64,000 bases of DNA, taken from positions 2,418,001-2,482,000 of the forward strand of contig QYRS01000005.1 in the NCBI GenBank assembly GCA_006503535.1. Reading direction: 5' to 3'. Shown piece after piece: positions 1 to 11,270 of the stretch (its first letter is position 1; each line of letters opens with the position of its first letter). The position numbers were made by a program, and so were the translations under genes. Below the pieces are notes generated by a model. That model did not search any database. It saw nothing but the letters and a program-made list of their open reading frames with translations, and was not told where the DNA came from. This DNA is from Arthrinium phaeospermum. Taxonomy: Eukaryota > Ascomycota > Sordariomycetes > Amphisphaeriales > Apiosporaceae.

Positions 1-3000
1 CGTTTGACTCTGCGGATGCGGCCTCAGCAGCAGCCGCCGTCTCTGTTGCTTCTGGAGCTTCCTTTGTCTCGGCGTCTTTGGACTCGGCAGTAGTCTCAGG
101 GGCTACCTCCGGTTCTTGGCTCGGCTTATCGTCGCTGGTCTCAGCTGGAGTATCCGTGACGGTTTCCGCAGGTGCTGAGGAATCTTCAGTCTCCGCAGGT
201 TTCTGCTCCTCAGTGCTGTCTGCAGCGTCTTCTGAAGCCTCTGTGGGCACTGAAGGAACCTCCTTGGTCTCGGGGCTTTCCGTAGTCTCGGCAGGCTTTT
301 CTTCGACCGCGGGAGTTTCCTCAGCAACAGGAGTTTCTGCAGCGACAGTTTCGGCAGCAGGTGTCTCTTCGGCAGGTTCCGCCGCTGAAGGTGCATCCGC
401 AACAGTAGTATCTGGAGCAGGTGTCTCCGAAGCTGGTGCCTCTGCAACTGCTTCCTTGACAGCCGGCTCCTCAACAATGGGTTCCTCAGCAACGGCGGGT
501 GCCTTTTCTGCAGCAACCTCGTCTGCAGCAGGAGGAGCGACAGGAACCTCCTCGACAACTGGCTCCTGGGTAGCAGGAACCTCCTCGGCAGCGGGGGTCT
601 CTTCGGCAGCGGGAGCAACCTCAGCCTCCTTGGCAGCGGGGACCTCCTCAGTAGGTGCTTCTGGAGTAGGCGGCTCTGCAGGAGTGACATCTGGTGCAGA
701 TGTGTCTTCAGGAATCGCATCCTCTTCAACAGCTTCCTTAGCGGCAGGTTCCTCGATAATAGGTTCCTCAGCAACGGCGGCATCTTTGTCAGTGGGCACT
801 TCGTCCACGGGAGTTTCACTGGCGGCAGGCGCGTCGGCAGGGGCGTCTTCAGCAACTGGCTTATCCTCGGCCGCTGGCGTCTCTTCCTTGGCCGGCGTCT
901 CTTCCGCGGAAGGCTTTTCTTCAGCCGCAGTTTCCTCAGCTTTAGTGTCCGCAGGCGCGGCTTCTTCAGCTTTGGGTACATCGGCTGCTGGCTCTTCGAC
1001 GGAAGCGGGCTCCTCGGTAGCAGCAGCAACAGGAGCAGCAGGTATTTCGGCAACAGTGGCGACAGGCTCTTCGGTAACGGGGGCAGCGAGCTCCTCGGTC
1101 ACTGGCTCAGCAACAGGCTCGGGAACAGCCTCGGTAGTAGGCTCAGGAACTGGCTTAGCAACCGGTTCAGCGGCTGGCTCAGAAGCCGGTTCAGCAGCAG
1201 CTGGCTCTTCAGAAGTCTTAGCGGCAGGCTCTTTGACAGACTCCTCGACAATAGGCGCAGCAGACTCCTCGGCGACAGGTTCAGCAGCAGGATCAGCGGC
1301 GGGCTCAGCGGCGGGCTCAAGAGTAGGTTCAGAAGTAGGTTCAGGAGTAGATTCAGCGGCAGGCTCAGTGGCAGGCTCTTCAGAAGTCTTAGCAGCAGGC
1401 TCTTCAGCAGACTCCTCGGTCACAGGAGCAACAGGCGCAACAGGCTCTTCGCCGACGGGTTCGACGACGGGATCAGCAGCAGCCTTCTCGGCGACGGGCT
1501 CAGCCGCAGGCTCAGCAGCGGGCTCAGCAGCGGGCTCAGCAGCGGGCTCAGCAGCGGGCTCAGCAGCGGGCTCAGCAGCGGGCTCAGCAGCGGGCTCAGC
1601 AGCGGGCTCAGCAGCGGGCTCAGCAGCGGGCTCAGCAGCGGGCTCAGCAGCGGGCTCAGCAGCGGGCTCAGCAGCGGGCTCAGCAGCGGGCTCAGCAGCG
1701 GGCTCAGCAGCGGGCTCAGCAGCGGGCTCAGCAGCAGGCTCAGCAGCAGGCTCTTGGACAGCAGGGGCATCCTCAACAGCAGGCTTTTCGCCGACCGCGG
1801 GCGCCTCATCAGCTGCTGGCTGTTCAGCAGCAACGCTCTCACTAGCAGGCTGGGGAGCGGGTTCTTCGGCCGTACTTGTGGAGTCTGCGACAGCCTTCTC
1901 GGGCTCGGGAGCACTTTCAGCTGGCGCCTCTGGCTGCTGAACTTCAGGGGTCTTTTCTTCAGTCGTAGCCTCTGGTGTCGGTTCCTCGGCAGCTACTGGC
2001 GTAGCCTCTTCGGTTGGCTTGTCGTCTTTGACTGGTTCAGGGGCAGGCGTCGGGTCGACTGGTGCTGCCTCTTCTTCAACCTTGTCATCCTCGACGGGAC
2101 CATCCTTGCTGCTACTGCTCTCCTCAACAGCTGGTGCAGGCTCGCTTTCCTTGGCCTCGGGGGCTGGACTCGGGTCGACTGCCGCAGGGGTTTCTTCCTC
2201 GTCCGGCTTCGCAGCTACATCCGACACTGCCTCTTCTTTGGCCTCGGCCGGGGCTGCAGCAGCCTCGACGGGCTCATCAGTCGAAGCAGGGGCGTCGGCG
2301 GCATCATCAGAAGGTTGAGCATCAGAAGGTGCCGGCGTATCCTCAGAAGCGACCTCCTTCGGCACTTCCTCGGCTGGCGTTGGTTCCTCGACCTTCGGTT
2401 CTTCGATAGTCGGTGCGGGAGCGGCCTCTTCGGGTTCTTTGGCCGGTTCCACAGCTTCCGTAGTCTCTGGTGCTGCTTGCTCGGGCGTAGGTTCTTCTGC
2501 CTTAACCTCGTCCTGAGCGGATTCGGGTTCTTGGGATGAGGTCTCAGGCTCTTTGGCGACTTCCTCTACTGCTTTGCCCGAGTCAACCGGGGGGTCGGAG
2601 GGAGCTGCTTCATCCGCGGTGGAGTCTTTGACATCCTCCTTGGGCTCCTCCTTGGGCTCCTCCTTAGCCTCAGCTGCCGGTTCCTCGACGGACTCCTTGG
2701 CAGCCTCCTCTACGACCTCAGCCTCTTTCGCAGGTACATCCTCCGCAGCCGGCTTTTCTGATGACTCAGCAGCTTCCGGAGTGGTACTAGCATCTTGTTC
2801 TACCGGCTCAGCCGCTGCTGATGTTTCAGGAGCGGTTTCCTCTGCAGGTGCTGCTTCCTGAGGGGCTTCCTTTGCTGGGGCTTCCTCTGCTGGGGCTGTT
2901 TCTGTGGGGGCATCTTCTACCGAAGATGGTGATTCTGTGGTTGCTTCTGCGGGGACATCTTCAGCGGGGACCGTGGCGGCAGCGGCGGCTGTTGACTCTG

Positions 3001-4192
3001 GCGTCTCGTTGGGCTCAGCGGCTGGCTCTGCTGGCGCCTCCGCTGCAGCTTCTGCTGGCGCACTCTCGCTCGCAACCTCAGTGGCAGGCGGATCTTGAGC
3101 CTCTGCCGCATTGTCTGCAGCATCAGGTTGGGATTCGGGCGCTGAGGCTTCTGCTGGGGCTTCAGCTGGTGAGTCTTCAGCTTTAGCTGCCGGTTCCTCT
3201 TCCTTCGTTTCCGGAGCAGGAGCAGTAGGCTCTTCCGCCGGTTTTGTTTCCTCTGGAGCTTCTGGTGCTGCTTCCGTTGGAGCTGGCGCATCCGCACTTT
3301 CTGCCTCAGCCGTGGGCTCGACTTTCGTTTCCGGCTCAGCCGCAGCCGCAGCCGCAGCCTCAGCTGGCGCGGCTGTTTGTTCCGGGGAAGCTTCTGGCTC
3401 CGCTTCTTTCGTCTCCGGGGTTTCCGTTTGGGGAGTCCCCTCTTCTGTTGACGGTGGAGGCGCTGCCACGTCTGGTGCTGCCGCTGCCGCAACAACTGGC
3501 GGGGCGGTCTTTGGTGTCTCCTCCTTTACTGATCTACTGGACGTCGCTTCTTGGGCATCTTTGGTTCCCTTACCCTTGTCCTTCTCGGCCTTTTCCTTCT
3601 CGGCCTTTTTCTTGGACTTTTGCTTCGCTTTCCGCTTCTTCTTGGGGTCTTCTGGCCAATCCTCTTCGGGATCGGCCTCTACCCCAGATTTCGGCGAAAG
3701 AGGAGACATGGGGGACATGGGGGTTTCCACAGGCGCCGGGGAAGTGGGTTCGGAAGGCGCCTTGTCCTTCTTCCCCTTCTTACTCTTTTTGCTCTTTTTT
3801 GAAGGCGTCTGTGGTATTCCTGGCTCTGGCTCCGCCTGGGGCTCTACAAGCCCCTCTGTGGTCTCTGCCTCTTTGGCTACAACGGGGAGTCAGCATGTAC
3901 GGCCACGTTTCTCTTGCAGAAGAGCCGCTTTTCTTTTCTTATTTATTAGGCGGCGACTTACCATTCTCGGCCTCGTCATCTGAGTTGTTGATCTCCAGAA
4001 ACTGAACTTTGGTGAAGTCGGCGACCTGTACGTGTGAGTAGGGGTCGACCCGCGCGGGACAATAGGTGATGCCTTCTGGGCTGTTCATACTGTCTGATCT
4101 TCGACCTGTTGGTCCTGGACCGCTGCTGGCTCTTCCTCCCAAGACAGATCTTGAGAAGCGCTCCGGCCGTTCTTCTTATTCTTCTTCGCCAT
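1..4192 (-). CDS. Glu/Ala/Pro-rich repeat protein, 3' end beyond the window
   Basis: Partial gene; I do not recognise the family. The start is the ATG at 4192 (MAKKNKKNGR). Exons are 4192-4091, 4025-3962 and 3876 to the left edge, with clean GTATGA/ACAG and GTAAGT/TAG introns, giving about 1,346 residues so far with no stop. The first 60 residues are mixed. Residues about 80-150 carry Lys-rich patches (SKKSKKSKKGKKDK, KKKRKAKQKSKKK) that could act as nuclear-targeting or nucleic-acid-binding segments. Everything after that is low-complexity E/A/P/T/S/K, strongly acidic and probably disordered. A tandem EPAA array lies at 1497-1750. I checked that the frame stays open at several places along exon 3. 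Long repetitive fungal proteins such as the Woronin-body tether leashin look like this, but nothing seen proves that link. Gene structure is confident; function is unknown. Confidence 0.8.
1497..1750 (-). repeat. 12-bp tandem array encoding EPAA
   Basis: About 21 head-to-tail copies of a 12-bp unit (minus strand GAGCCCGCTGCT) lie in frame inside the repeat-protein gene. The central copies are identical at the DNA level, including codon choice, and only the edges show variants such as GCA for GCG. Such homogeneity implies recent slippage or unequal exchange. Degenerate EPAA/EPVA-like segments continue on both sides. Confidence 0.95.
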
Positions 4193-7100
4193 ATGCAAGA
4201 TGACTGATTAGGCGTGCGGACGGGTGCAGTAGTCTGGCACGGCTATTGGTCCCCCCGAGTGTGGGATGGTCTCACGATATGGGTATCAAGGTTGTGGCCG
4301 CGTGGGACGGTTGCAGCAGGGAGAAAAAAAAGTATGTTTGCCTGACAATCAGACGTACACGAAAAGATATGGGCACGTCACTCCAGCCAATGGATCGCTT
4401 GGAGACTCGTGGAAAGTTGTATAAAGAAAAGAATCCGATTGACTGGAAAATCACTGGGCAATATGGAGAAAATAAGTATCACAGTACCTCCCCAGTCAAG
4501 GTAGGGTTCCCATCTGTAAGGTATGACACAAAGCATGAGTGAGCGGCGGTTGGGATCTGGTTGCCGGCTTTGGTCGAGACTATACTTACTTGCTCCACCC
4601 AGTCCGATCTCTTCTACGTAAACAAGATCAGCTACCCTTGCAGCGTCGCTGATGCCCCATGGCTTGGGCCAAGTCAAGTTTCCGCGAGGTGGGAGTTCTT
4701 GTGATCACTATCGTGCGCGGGAATTATTGGCCGGGATGGGCAGGACTGGCGCCACGTCGCAAACGAAACGCAACGGGGGGCAAGCGCCGTATGGTACATA
4801 CCTGCTTTCCCAGACGGCACTGACGAGAGACAAGCAATGCAGCTTGGGGATAGCGGCCCAATTCTTTCTGCGGTAGGTAGACGTAGACTGTGTGTAAGCC
4901 CTGCCATCCGATCCAAACAATATGGGTCCCTGCCTGGGCCCCACGCGCATCGAAGCGTTGCGAATGGAGGGCTGACAGTGATCGGTTGGACGAAATGGTC
5001 GTTGATTGAGGGTTATGCTGGCTAATCATGCAGTTCGTTTGGATAGCGACCCCTCTTGCCTCTACCTGCCCCTCCGGGAGGGAGGGACAGACTCACTTGG
5101 ACGAGTAAAGAGACGAACCACGCAACCAAAAGTTGGGGGGATAATTGGGCCTCAATCTGCCCTCCATCTTGTTTCAAGAGAGATCGTGGCCTAGTATACT
5201 GTATGCGCATAGCGACGAGCTTTCGCCAGGAGTAGTAATCCAGGCCAATTGGTTCCTGAATTGGGCGCTTCCGGGTGAGGCCGCAACCGCCAATGCGCAT
5301 AAAGGCAAGCCGAAGAAGAACATGGCAGGAACTACAGTCATGCGCGCACAGTGGATTGGCCCGGACTGTGCCGGAAACGTACCGCTAGCCGACCCTTGGA
5401 GATCGACAGAGTACATTAGATGTCGAGGAAAAAGACGCAACAAGAGAGGTTGTTTTGCTTGTGATTGACGACTGCTACGTGGTCGAGTTTGTTTCCTTCG
5501 CTTGACGGAAACAATCCTTATCCTTGCAACCTTGAATTGCCAGCCACCCAATGCCCGACTGCAAATGCCCATGTGGGCCGGGCAGCGGCGGGAAAGACCG
5601 GGGTCTTGAAAGCTCAAATTGGACTGCCTAACAATCTCGTAGGTACGGATAGTAGGGCAGCTATTTGGCCCAGACGCTAGCAAGCTAGCCATTCTCGAGA
5701 TGGTCGACACCAGGTTGTACTGCAAAACCTTTCCGTGCCATATGCCAGTATCAAGCTGTTGTTGAGATTATCATATGTCGGATGCATTAATACCAGGTTG
5801 GTTGGGACACGTACAAAAATCCAAAACGCCCTAATAATAAATGTACGGCTTGGAACCGTTAATGGGTTAATACGGTCGAAACTGCCAGCACACATAGCTG
5901 ATGGTATTTTGGGCACTCGCCACAAAGCACAACACACAAAGGCCCAGCACTCGGGCCATTCTCACAGTAATAAGCCGCCCGGATCGTGGAGTCCGGCACG
6001 TGTCCGGTGGTAACGATCGACCAAGATTACCAGAGGGGTCGTCTGTAGGCACTCCGCCCATAGGGCCTCGAGGATTCTAAGTGTCTCGCTCCAGGTCCAT
6101 CGGGGCGATCACATATTGATGCCACAACAGGGAACATTGCTTTTCCAAACCCATCCCATCCCTGGAATTTTGTGAGAGTTGTTTACGTTGGCAATGTAAC
6201 ACAACTATGGCTTGCCTTACAAATATCCCTCGATCCTCCAGGATACCTCTTGAAGACGAGTCATTCTGCTGTGGTAACCCAGAAGCGCCGCTGCCGTCTT
6301 GAGCTGCCTGTCTTGTCTTACCTCACGCCCCCGAAAAGTCGTCTTTCACCGAAAGACCTGGACGAAGTCACCGGCTCTTCTTAGCACTTACTGTGTTCCA
6401 TATGCACACTTGCTAAGGGCCTGGCTATTGGTTTATAGCAAACTTATTCTTTCTTCCTAGCGCCCTGGTGAGCAGTGTTTTGGTCTCTAGGAGATATGAG
6501 GGACTTTGAGGGCCCGGCTATCCCGCATAAACGCTAACACAGACCTCATTTCCTCATGAGAATGGTATAGTCGCCTTGGACAATTTGCCTGAACGCTATG
6601 TTGTTTCTCTCCTTCAAATATAAAATAAAACATACTAGGCAGACATTACGGGATGACGTCGATAGTGACTTGCATAGTCCTCAATGGCATTTAGAAATAA
6701 GAAATCTACCGTTGTCAGAAAATCTATAATCTATTTCAGGTTTACTCCCGGCAACTACAATTTGTTTTTCTTCCCACGTGATCTTTTTTTATTTGAGGTG
6801 TTAATGGCCGTTGCATTTGTCTTGAGCATACATGGACCATCTTGGCATTCCTTGACTTACGAAGGTTTGTCTCGAGAATGATACAAGCCAAGGCTCCACT
6901 CTCGAGGCAGAGGGAGCGGTGTAACGCCTTCTTCACTGTTCATTCTGGAGCCGGATCTCTCAAATCAAGATCATCTTGAGCAGATGGAGGGGAGAGTATC
7001 AGACTATGGCGCCCCCAACCACCTCCCCGGGTGACTAGTTTACTAAGCAATGATTTGTCGGTGAGCCCAGGTGGCCTAACCTAACGTCTAACCTAGACAA

Positions 7101-7410
7101 TAACCCTCTGTAGATCACAAGAAGTCTCAGAACTGCTTCTGCAAACAGGCGTATGCACGAACTCCTACGCCCCGGTGAAAACCAAATAAGACCAAAGCAA
7201 CGAAAAGATAGGGCTAAGCGGCGGGCTCGGTTCCCGAGACACTCAGCAGTCCATGTACAAGCCCTGACAGCCGCCAAGAAACGTGCTTGGGTCAGAGAAC
7301 CGCCATGGTATTCACATGCCATCCTCATGTATCGACGTCTGACTTCCTCAACCGACCATTCTATGTCTTGGTCCACACTTAAAGAGCGAGAGTGCACAGT
7401 GAGGAAGCGC
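4193..7410. other. Intergenic, no gene recognised
   Basis: 3.2 kb between the repeat-protein gene and the 3' end of vps32. Only short open frames without recognisable protein features were seen on either strand. The left part should hold the promoter of the repeat-protein gene. Confidence 0.5.
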
Positions 7411-8253
7411 CTACATCGCCATCTCGGCCTGCAACTTCCTGAGCTCCTCTTCCTCGTCGTCCTCGACTGGTGCCTTCTTCTCGGCTGCAGAGATTCGATT
7501 AGCCATGTTCTCCAGAACCGGGTATTCTGGTACCTTACTCTTTGGTGCATTGGGCATCCTGTGGATTTCATCTGCAACGGGCACTGTTCCAGACTTGAGC
7601 ATCTGCTCATCCAGTTGCTCTTGTTGCATGTTCTCCAGCTCAGCTTCCAGCTCCTCGTCGTCGATAGGATCTCCGATCTGGTTTCCGGTGATAGCGTCGA
7701 CAATTTCTTTGCTGAGGTCGTTCTGTACTCGGATCTCCTCCCTGGATTGCACAGTTAATTAAACGCCCAAATGGCAAGTAAATGGAAGTAGTCATGACGC
7801 ACATAGTCTCGTCCACCTTCTCTGGCGTGAGTTTGCCATGGATCTGTTTCATGGCCTCGCCAGCCTTCTGCATCGCTGCAAGGGTCTCTCTGTTGATATT
7901 GGCCGACTCGATGGCGTTGATTTGTTGCTCTAACGTGCCGATCTGCGCTATCGTTTGGTCGAGGCTGTTCTCGTGCGCCTTCTTCCGCTTCAAGGCAGCC
8001 TTTGCCGCTGTTTTGACAGTAGTATCAGTACCTGCTTGCCCGGAACAGATAAGCAACTAGACCACCCACCGTTCTTATTTGTGTTCACATTTTTCCGGGC
8101 AATGGCATCTTGGTCGTCCATCTGTGTCATCAGGTGCTTCTCGCGCTTCTGCAGCATGTCGAGCTGCTGTCGTAGGCCGAGGATGGCATTCTTGGGACTG
8201 TCCTTCTTCTTCTGGGCCGCTCCACCACCAAACCAGCCCCATACGCCCGACAT
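7411..8253 (-). CDS. vps32: ESCRT-III subunit Vps32/Snf7
   Basis: Core ESCRT-III filament protein that drives membrane scission at multivesicular endosomes and, in fungi, also works in pH signalling through the Rim pathway. Exons are 8253-8070, 8007-7803 and 7741-7411 (239 residues, the usual Snf7 length). The N terminus MSGVWGWFGGGA is the amphipathic Snf7 start, followed by the basic helical core and the hallmark NKNAAKAALKRKK made exactly by joining exons 1 and 2. A second coiled-coil segment (LEQQINAIESANIN) comes next. The acidic C terminus ends in EEELRKLQAEMAM, resembling the MIT-interacting motif that recruits Vps4. The intron 1 acceptor at 8008 is preferred over one at 8032 because the later one removes eight non-family residues and follows a TACTGATAC branch site. 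Frame intact. Confidence 0.95.
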
Positions 8254-9258
8254 TGTGATGGTTTTGATGAGGCGAACACGGGAGAGATGACGAAGGATGT
8301 ATATCGGGCTATCGGCAGAATGACCGATTCGGTGGCCCAGCTATCGTGTGCTTCGACTTGAGGCGCAACTGATGGTTGAGTGACACGATGACGATGGCGG
8401 GGTACAATCGACGAGGCAATATCGCGCCTGAATCAAACTGCAAATGAAGGTCGCTGTGGTGAGATAGGAAAATTAGGCTACAGGATTCTGGAGGATGGGA
8501 TCGAGGGTTCGTAATGGGCGCGCGCAAATTAGCTAGTCAATCTTTGCGATCAAGGGTCAAAGAACAGAAGCCTGGCGCTCCAGATTCGCAGTGGTTTCGG
8601 TATGATGCAACAGCAGGTGCCAAGCTTAGTCGCGGCCTTATCGGACAGCTGCGTGACCAGAGGGGCCAGCTGACTAAGAGCGTTTTCTTATCAGCCTTAT
8701 CGATCAGTTGCCCCTGTAGGCATATGCCGTACGTAACACTGACACCCGTATGTGCACGAAGTTGCCTTTGAGAAAACGAAACGGTAAAAGCTTTTTAAAT
8801 AATTAATAAATTACTTTCTTTCTATAGATGTTGAACAATGTTATTCCGGGAAATATGTAGCAAGAGGCGACTTTTTACTCTGTTTTAAGAACTACCTAAA
8901 TTAGCCATAGGTGGAAGGATACTGGGGAAAGAGCATCGGCGCTGTTTTTAGACTCCAACCAACAGGTATCAGCAGACTATGTACCTCTTTCCAATGCATC
9001 CGGCGTTTTCCCGAACCAACTTGCCAGGCCAGTGACCAAGTCATGAGAACGTTCAAAGGTACCTACTTAAGCATGGTCGTGATGCTAATCTAACACAGGC
9101 GTCCTTAGATCTTTGGCTTGGCATGGATGCCATAGCTTATGTGTGGATTGAGAACTAGTTGCACTTCTATGTGAAGGCTCGCCGACACCCCTATCCAGAA
9201 CCACGACCCATCAGGGAGAGTCGCCGATCCCAGATTGTGCTAAACCATCGCTTCGACC
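8254..9258. promoter_or_regulatory. Divergent promoter region between vps32 and ten1
   Basis: 1.0 kb between two genes that start in opposite directions. It contains no convincing coding sequence and should hold both promoters. AT-rich tracts occur around 8790-8890. No specific factor site is claimed. Confidence 0.5.
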
Positions 9259-9729
9259 ATGTCGTATGGCCCTGTACCTTCACGAAGATGCCTCCTCTCA
9301 CAGCTGCCACAACACGAACTTCGAGACAAGGTCAGATTCCTAGGCTGGTGAGTAGATCTGGGTTCGCTTTGTTTTGCACAGCAGCCTCCCCTAACAACCA
9401 CCCACGCGGTTGACTTATCCGACCACCTTTACTGACGTATCAAAAGCATCACCTCCTATTCAACCACTACTGGGACCCTCACTCTAGAGCATTCGTACCC
9501 TCAGGGCAGTCACGTGAAAGTGCACCTGGACGTCAAGCTCCTTCTGCAAAGCCTCAACCGCGAACAGACAGATGTTGGCCAGTGGATCCACGTGATTGGC
9601 TATGTCACATCAGTCCAGAAGCCATCCAGGAAAGCTCCAGGTCCTAGTTGTTGGGGTGTCGGTGTCCAAGCTCTTGTCTTATGGAAAGCCGAGGAATTGG
9701 ATCTTGCAGCGTATGAGGCATCATTCTGA
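9259..9729 (+). CDS. ten1: CST telomere-capping subunit Ten1
   Basis: Small OB-fold protein of the Cdc13/Ctc1-Stn1-Ten1 complex, which binds single-stranded telomeric DNA and helps fill in the C strand. Exons are 9259-9347 and 9447-9729, with a GTGAGT donor, a TTACTGACG branch region and an AAG acceptor, giving 123 residues. Joining the exons gives DKVRFLGCITSYSTTTGTL, then LEHSYPQGSHVKVHLDVKLL, DVGQWIHVIGYVTSV and VQALVLWKAEELDLAAYE. This is the expected order of OB-fold strands, and these phrases match the fungal Ten1 family as I remember it. The start chosen is the ATG nearest the conserved segment (MSYGPVPSRR); no better upstream start was seen. The product is easy to miss because exon 1 codes for only 29 residues. 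Confidence 0.85.
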
Positions 9730-10756
9730 GATGTTATCTGCAAGCACTGGAGCTCACATGCCTCATGCTATCGGCGAGCCTTGCTTCGCACCACTGTTAT
9801 GGATGTATCGATAGCATCGCTGCCCGAGGCATGCCTATCATTAGGCTGAGAAGCAGCCCATACATCTCATCGCAGATGTTCACCAACCCTGCGCATATCT
9901 TAACGTCCACTGGGTTCTATCTCACCATGGTAACAAAAGAACCGTATCTATTTGGTCCCTCAGATGATGGGACGGTTTTGGGGGCGGGAATTATCTTGAT
10001 TATGCACTGTCGCTGGCACGACCGATGGTCCTCATCCGTCAAGCGACAGCTCGGGAACATATCCGGGGCTCTGGCTGCCACTGTCACAGACGAATGATTC
10101 TAGGCGGACACAGTTACCATGGAGTTCATTCCCCAATGTCGATCGCAGTTCACCGACCAGCAAGCTTAGGCCTTGGCCTGCGATTGTTACCGATGCATGG
10201 CGACCATTGGGAGTTTACTTCTCTACGGGCGCATCAATGGTACTTCTTCCGCGCGGATCAGGACAGTCTTTGGGCTGCCTTGCTGGACATGCAAGGACAA
10301 CCAGGTCAGAATCTTGGCTTAATCTGCGTTTCCCTAACCGAGTATGTCCGTTTTCGGAGCATCGAGTCCAATTGAGGAGTTACGAATTTTGCAAGACAAG
10401 GGAGGATTTCGATATCTATGGCCTGCAAGCCCAATGAGGAATAGGTGTCACCCCAAAACCGCTTAGTTGCCAGTCCTTTGCAGAGAGTCCAGCGCTTGTG
10501 CAATCCAGCCATTAACCTCGCCGCATCTTTCGAGGTATCCACCAGGGTATCAGCACTGCCAGATGGCAGCTCGTCGCTGGACGGTCAAATTCCGTTCGCA
10601 ATTTACACACTCGAGGAGGTGTCACCGGGCTCGGCAAATCCCCAACACTTCTTCTGCTCGGACAGGGCGCCATGTCTCGCAACCTATCGAGTGGCTTGAG
10701 GCGCCGTCTCTGTCCGCCCTCATGATAGGGCGGTGCTTCCGTCTTCATATGCGCCT
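9730..10756. other. Convergent intergenic, nothing recognised
   Basis: 1.0 kb between the 3' ends of ten1 and the conserved small gene. Short open frames exist on both strands but none resembles a protein I know. It probably holds both 3' untranslated regions. Confidence 0.4.
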
Positions 10757-11270
10757 TTATCTGCGAGGTCCCTCACCCCTCCTTCTGTCGGTGTAGGGCT
10801 TCTGTGTATCGTGAGTCTTTCGGTCGCCGGTTCTCCATTTGGACCCTTCGGCGGGAGTCTGCGATATCAGGACGGGCTGGTGCAACGGCCGCTTCAGCGG
10901 TTTGTCCGGGTCCAACTTGGCGGCAGCCTGTTTCTCCCAGATCTCTCGCGACTTGATACAAATGTCGTCGATTTGTTCCTTTGTGTGCAAGGCGTCAATG
11001 AAGATGCGCACGCAAGAGACAATGATGGGGGAAAGGCTTACATCTGTCAAACAGTTGCCTGCTGTCGTGATGAGGAATCCATCTTCTCCCTGGATTTGTG
11101 TTAGCAAGCGGAAACGGGCCGTGAAGATCGACAAGTGATCAGCGTACATCTCGGGTGTATGTCCTGACGGTCGCATCTGGCCCCAGATAATACTGCAACT
11201 CCTGGGTGATCACCTTCTTGTGGATGTCGTGTCGGGGAATCCAGTACTTGTTAACCACAGGACTTGACAT
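10757..11270 (-). CDS. Conserved small fungal protein with YYLGPDATVR motif
   Basis: Three exons (11270-11148, 11089-11042, 10978-10757) give 130 residues. The joined product starts MSSPVVNKYWIPRHDIHKKV, continues QYYLGPDATVRTYTRD, GEDGFLITTAGNCLTD and EQIDDICIKSREIWEKQAA, and ends in a basic, Arg-rich tail. The exon junctions fall exactly at GEDGF and EQIDD, which supports both introns (donors GTACGC and GTAAGC). I recall short ascomycete proteins with the same IPRH..I...EIQYYLGPDATVR...G.DGF and EQIDDIC..SREIWEKQAA blocks, always annotated as hypothetical, so I regard it as a real conserved family of unknown role. There is no signal peptide, membrane segment or catalytic motif that I can name. 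Confidence 0.8.

Noticed and set aside
1420..1914. Minus-strand Leu/Ser/Pro repeat frame (LLSPLLSP)
   Set aside because: A shifted reading of the same 12-bp array; it does not join the upstream exons of the repeat-protein gene.
78..1940. 620-codon plus-strand open frame rich in Ser/Ala/Gly (GSAA repeats)
   Set aside because: It is the antisense shadow of the EPAA-coding repeat: the 12-bp unit has no stop in several frames. The minus-strand frame connects through two good introns to a sensible start at 4192; the plus frame has no supporting context.
8008..8069. Alternative shorter vps32 intron 1 ending at 8032
   Set aside because: It would insert GTDTTVKT into the invariant NKNAAKAALKRKK block; the later acceptor restores the family sequence exactly.
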